A stretch of 14,487 bases of DNA from contig JAHENO010000069.1 of assembly GCA_018609945.1 (NCBI GenBank), positions 1 through 14,487 on the forward strand, read 5' to 3'. Positions 14,216-14,487 of the stretch are shown piece after piece. The translations under genes and the position numbers were made by a program. The notes under the pieces are model-generated. The model worked only from the letters and a program-made list of their open reading frames with translations, did not search any database and was not told where the DNA came from. Position 1 is the first letter of the stretch; each line of letters opens with the position of its first letter. This DNA is from Haloarculaceae archaeon. GTDB lineage: Archaea > Halobacteriota > Halobacteria > Halobacteriales > Haloarculaceae.

Positions 14216-14487
14216 ATGTTCGCGACGGCGTGCCGGTTCCCCCTGGCGACCAGCGACGGGCGCGACAGCCTCGCCGTGGCGGCGGGACTCGTCCTGGCGA
14301 CGCTGGTCCTCGTCCGTGTTGCCAGAGCAGTCTGGCCCGACGCGCTCGCAATCGCTGCGCTGGCACTCGCCACGGTGCCTGCCGTGCTCTTTGCGGGACT
14401 GCTCGGGTCGATACTCCAGAGCAAGGGCGGGGACCCCGAACCGCCGGGGTTCGGGCTGCGGTCGCTGCCGGTCAGGACCGGCGCCAC
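14216..14487 (+). CDS. Membrane protein, DUF4013-like (partial, 5' portion)
   Basis: An ATG at 14216 opens a frame that runs off the window end, giving 90 residues without a stop. A short N-terminus (MFATACRFPLATSDGRDSL) is followed by two hydrophobic segments near 18-38 and 42-68, and then KGGDPEPPGFG. That layout, with two helices then a 'G-x-PEPP-x-FG' turn, resembles the repeat unit of haloarchaeal DUF4013 membrane proteins of unknown function. It starts 22 bases after the aldo/keto reductase stop and could be in the same transcript. The assignment rests on this pattern and on length only; the rest of the gene is missing. Confidence 0.55.
   Translation, partial: MFATACRFPLATSDGRDSLAVAAGLVLATLVLVRVARAVWPDALAIAALALATVPAVLFAGLLGSILQSKGGDPEPPGFGLRSLPVRTGA

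Noticed and set aside
12016..14487. Minus-strand frame open from the gfo6 gene up to the window end (823 codons)
   Set aside because: Only the part from 13110 matches a protein family; upstream it is the antisense of the aldo/keto reductase, and a TATA-like box supports the ATG at 13110.

Overview
The window looks like a chromosomal segment of a halophilic archaeon (class Halobacteria). The coding sequence is GC-rich, the predicted proteins are strongly acidic, several genes have a TATA-like box about 25-30 bases before the ATG (the haloarchaeal leaderless pattern), and others are preceded by GGAGGTGA-type ribosome sites. One gene closely resembles the haloarchaeal xylose dehydrogenase XacA/Gfo6, and the last partial gene resembles haloarchaeal DUF4013 membrane proteins. 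No rRNA, tRNA, CRISPR array or complete insertion sequence was seen.

Layout. (1) Positions 1-3073, plus strand: the end of a solute-binding protein gene, two MalF/MalG-type permeases and a MalK-type ATPase, forming a CUT1-type carbohydrate ABC importer. (2) 3055-4368: a minus-strand short-chain dehydrogenase, whose stop overlaps the ATPase gene, and a divergent small cupin; the two share a 72-base spacer with back-to-back TATA boxes. (3) 4369-4766: a 398-base gene-free stretch with three successive inverted repeats followed by about 240 bases at roughly 29 per cent G+C. (4) 4767-10573: moeA (molybdenum cofactor maturation, minus strand), divergent from a four-gene plus-strand cluster coxG-coxS-coxL-coxM for a three-subunit molybdenum hydroxylase. 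The large subunit has the form II active-site loop AYRGAGR, so the substrate is probably not CO. (5) 10728-11814, minus strand: a CcdA/DsbD-like membrane protein followed one base later by a small heavy-metal-associated (HMA) protein, probably a metal or thiol-redox transport pair. (6) 12016-14193: a Gfo/Idh/MocA-type sugar dehydrogenase (Gfo6/XacA-like) divergent from an aldo/keto reductase. (7) 14216-end: the start of a membrane protein.

The importer, the SDR, the cupin, the Gfo6-like dehydrogenase and the aldo/keto reductase fit sugar uptake and oxidation. The molybdenum hydroxylase could oxidise an aldehyde or N-heterocycle within the same programme; that link is inference from proximity. 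No single wholly new system is evident. The points most worth a second look are the AT-rich island with its hairpin series, the form II hydroxylase with an acidic insertion in CoxG and a 12-codon reading frame abutting coxG, and a membrane-helix reading frame directly beyond the TAG stop of the HMA gene.
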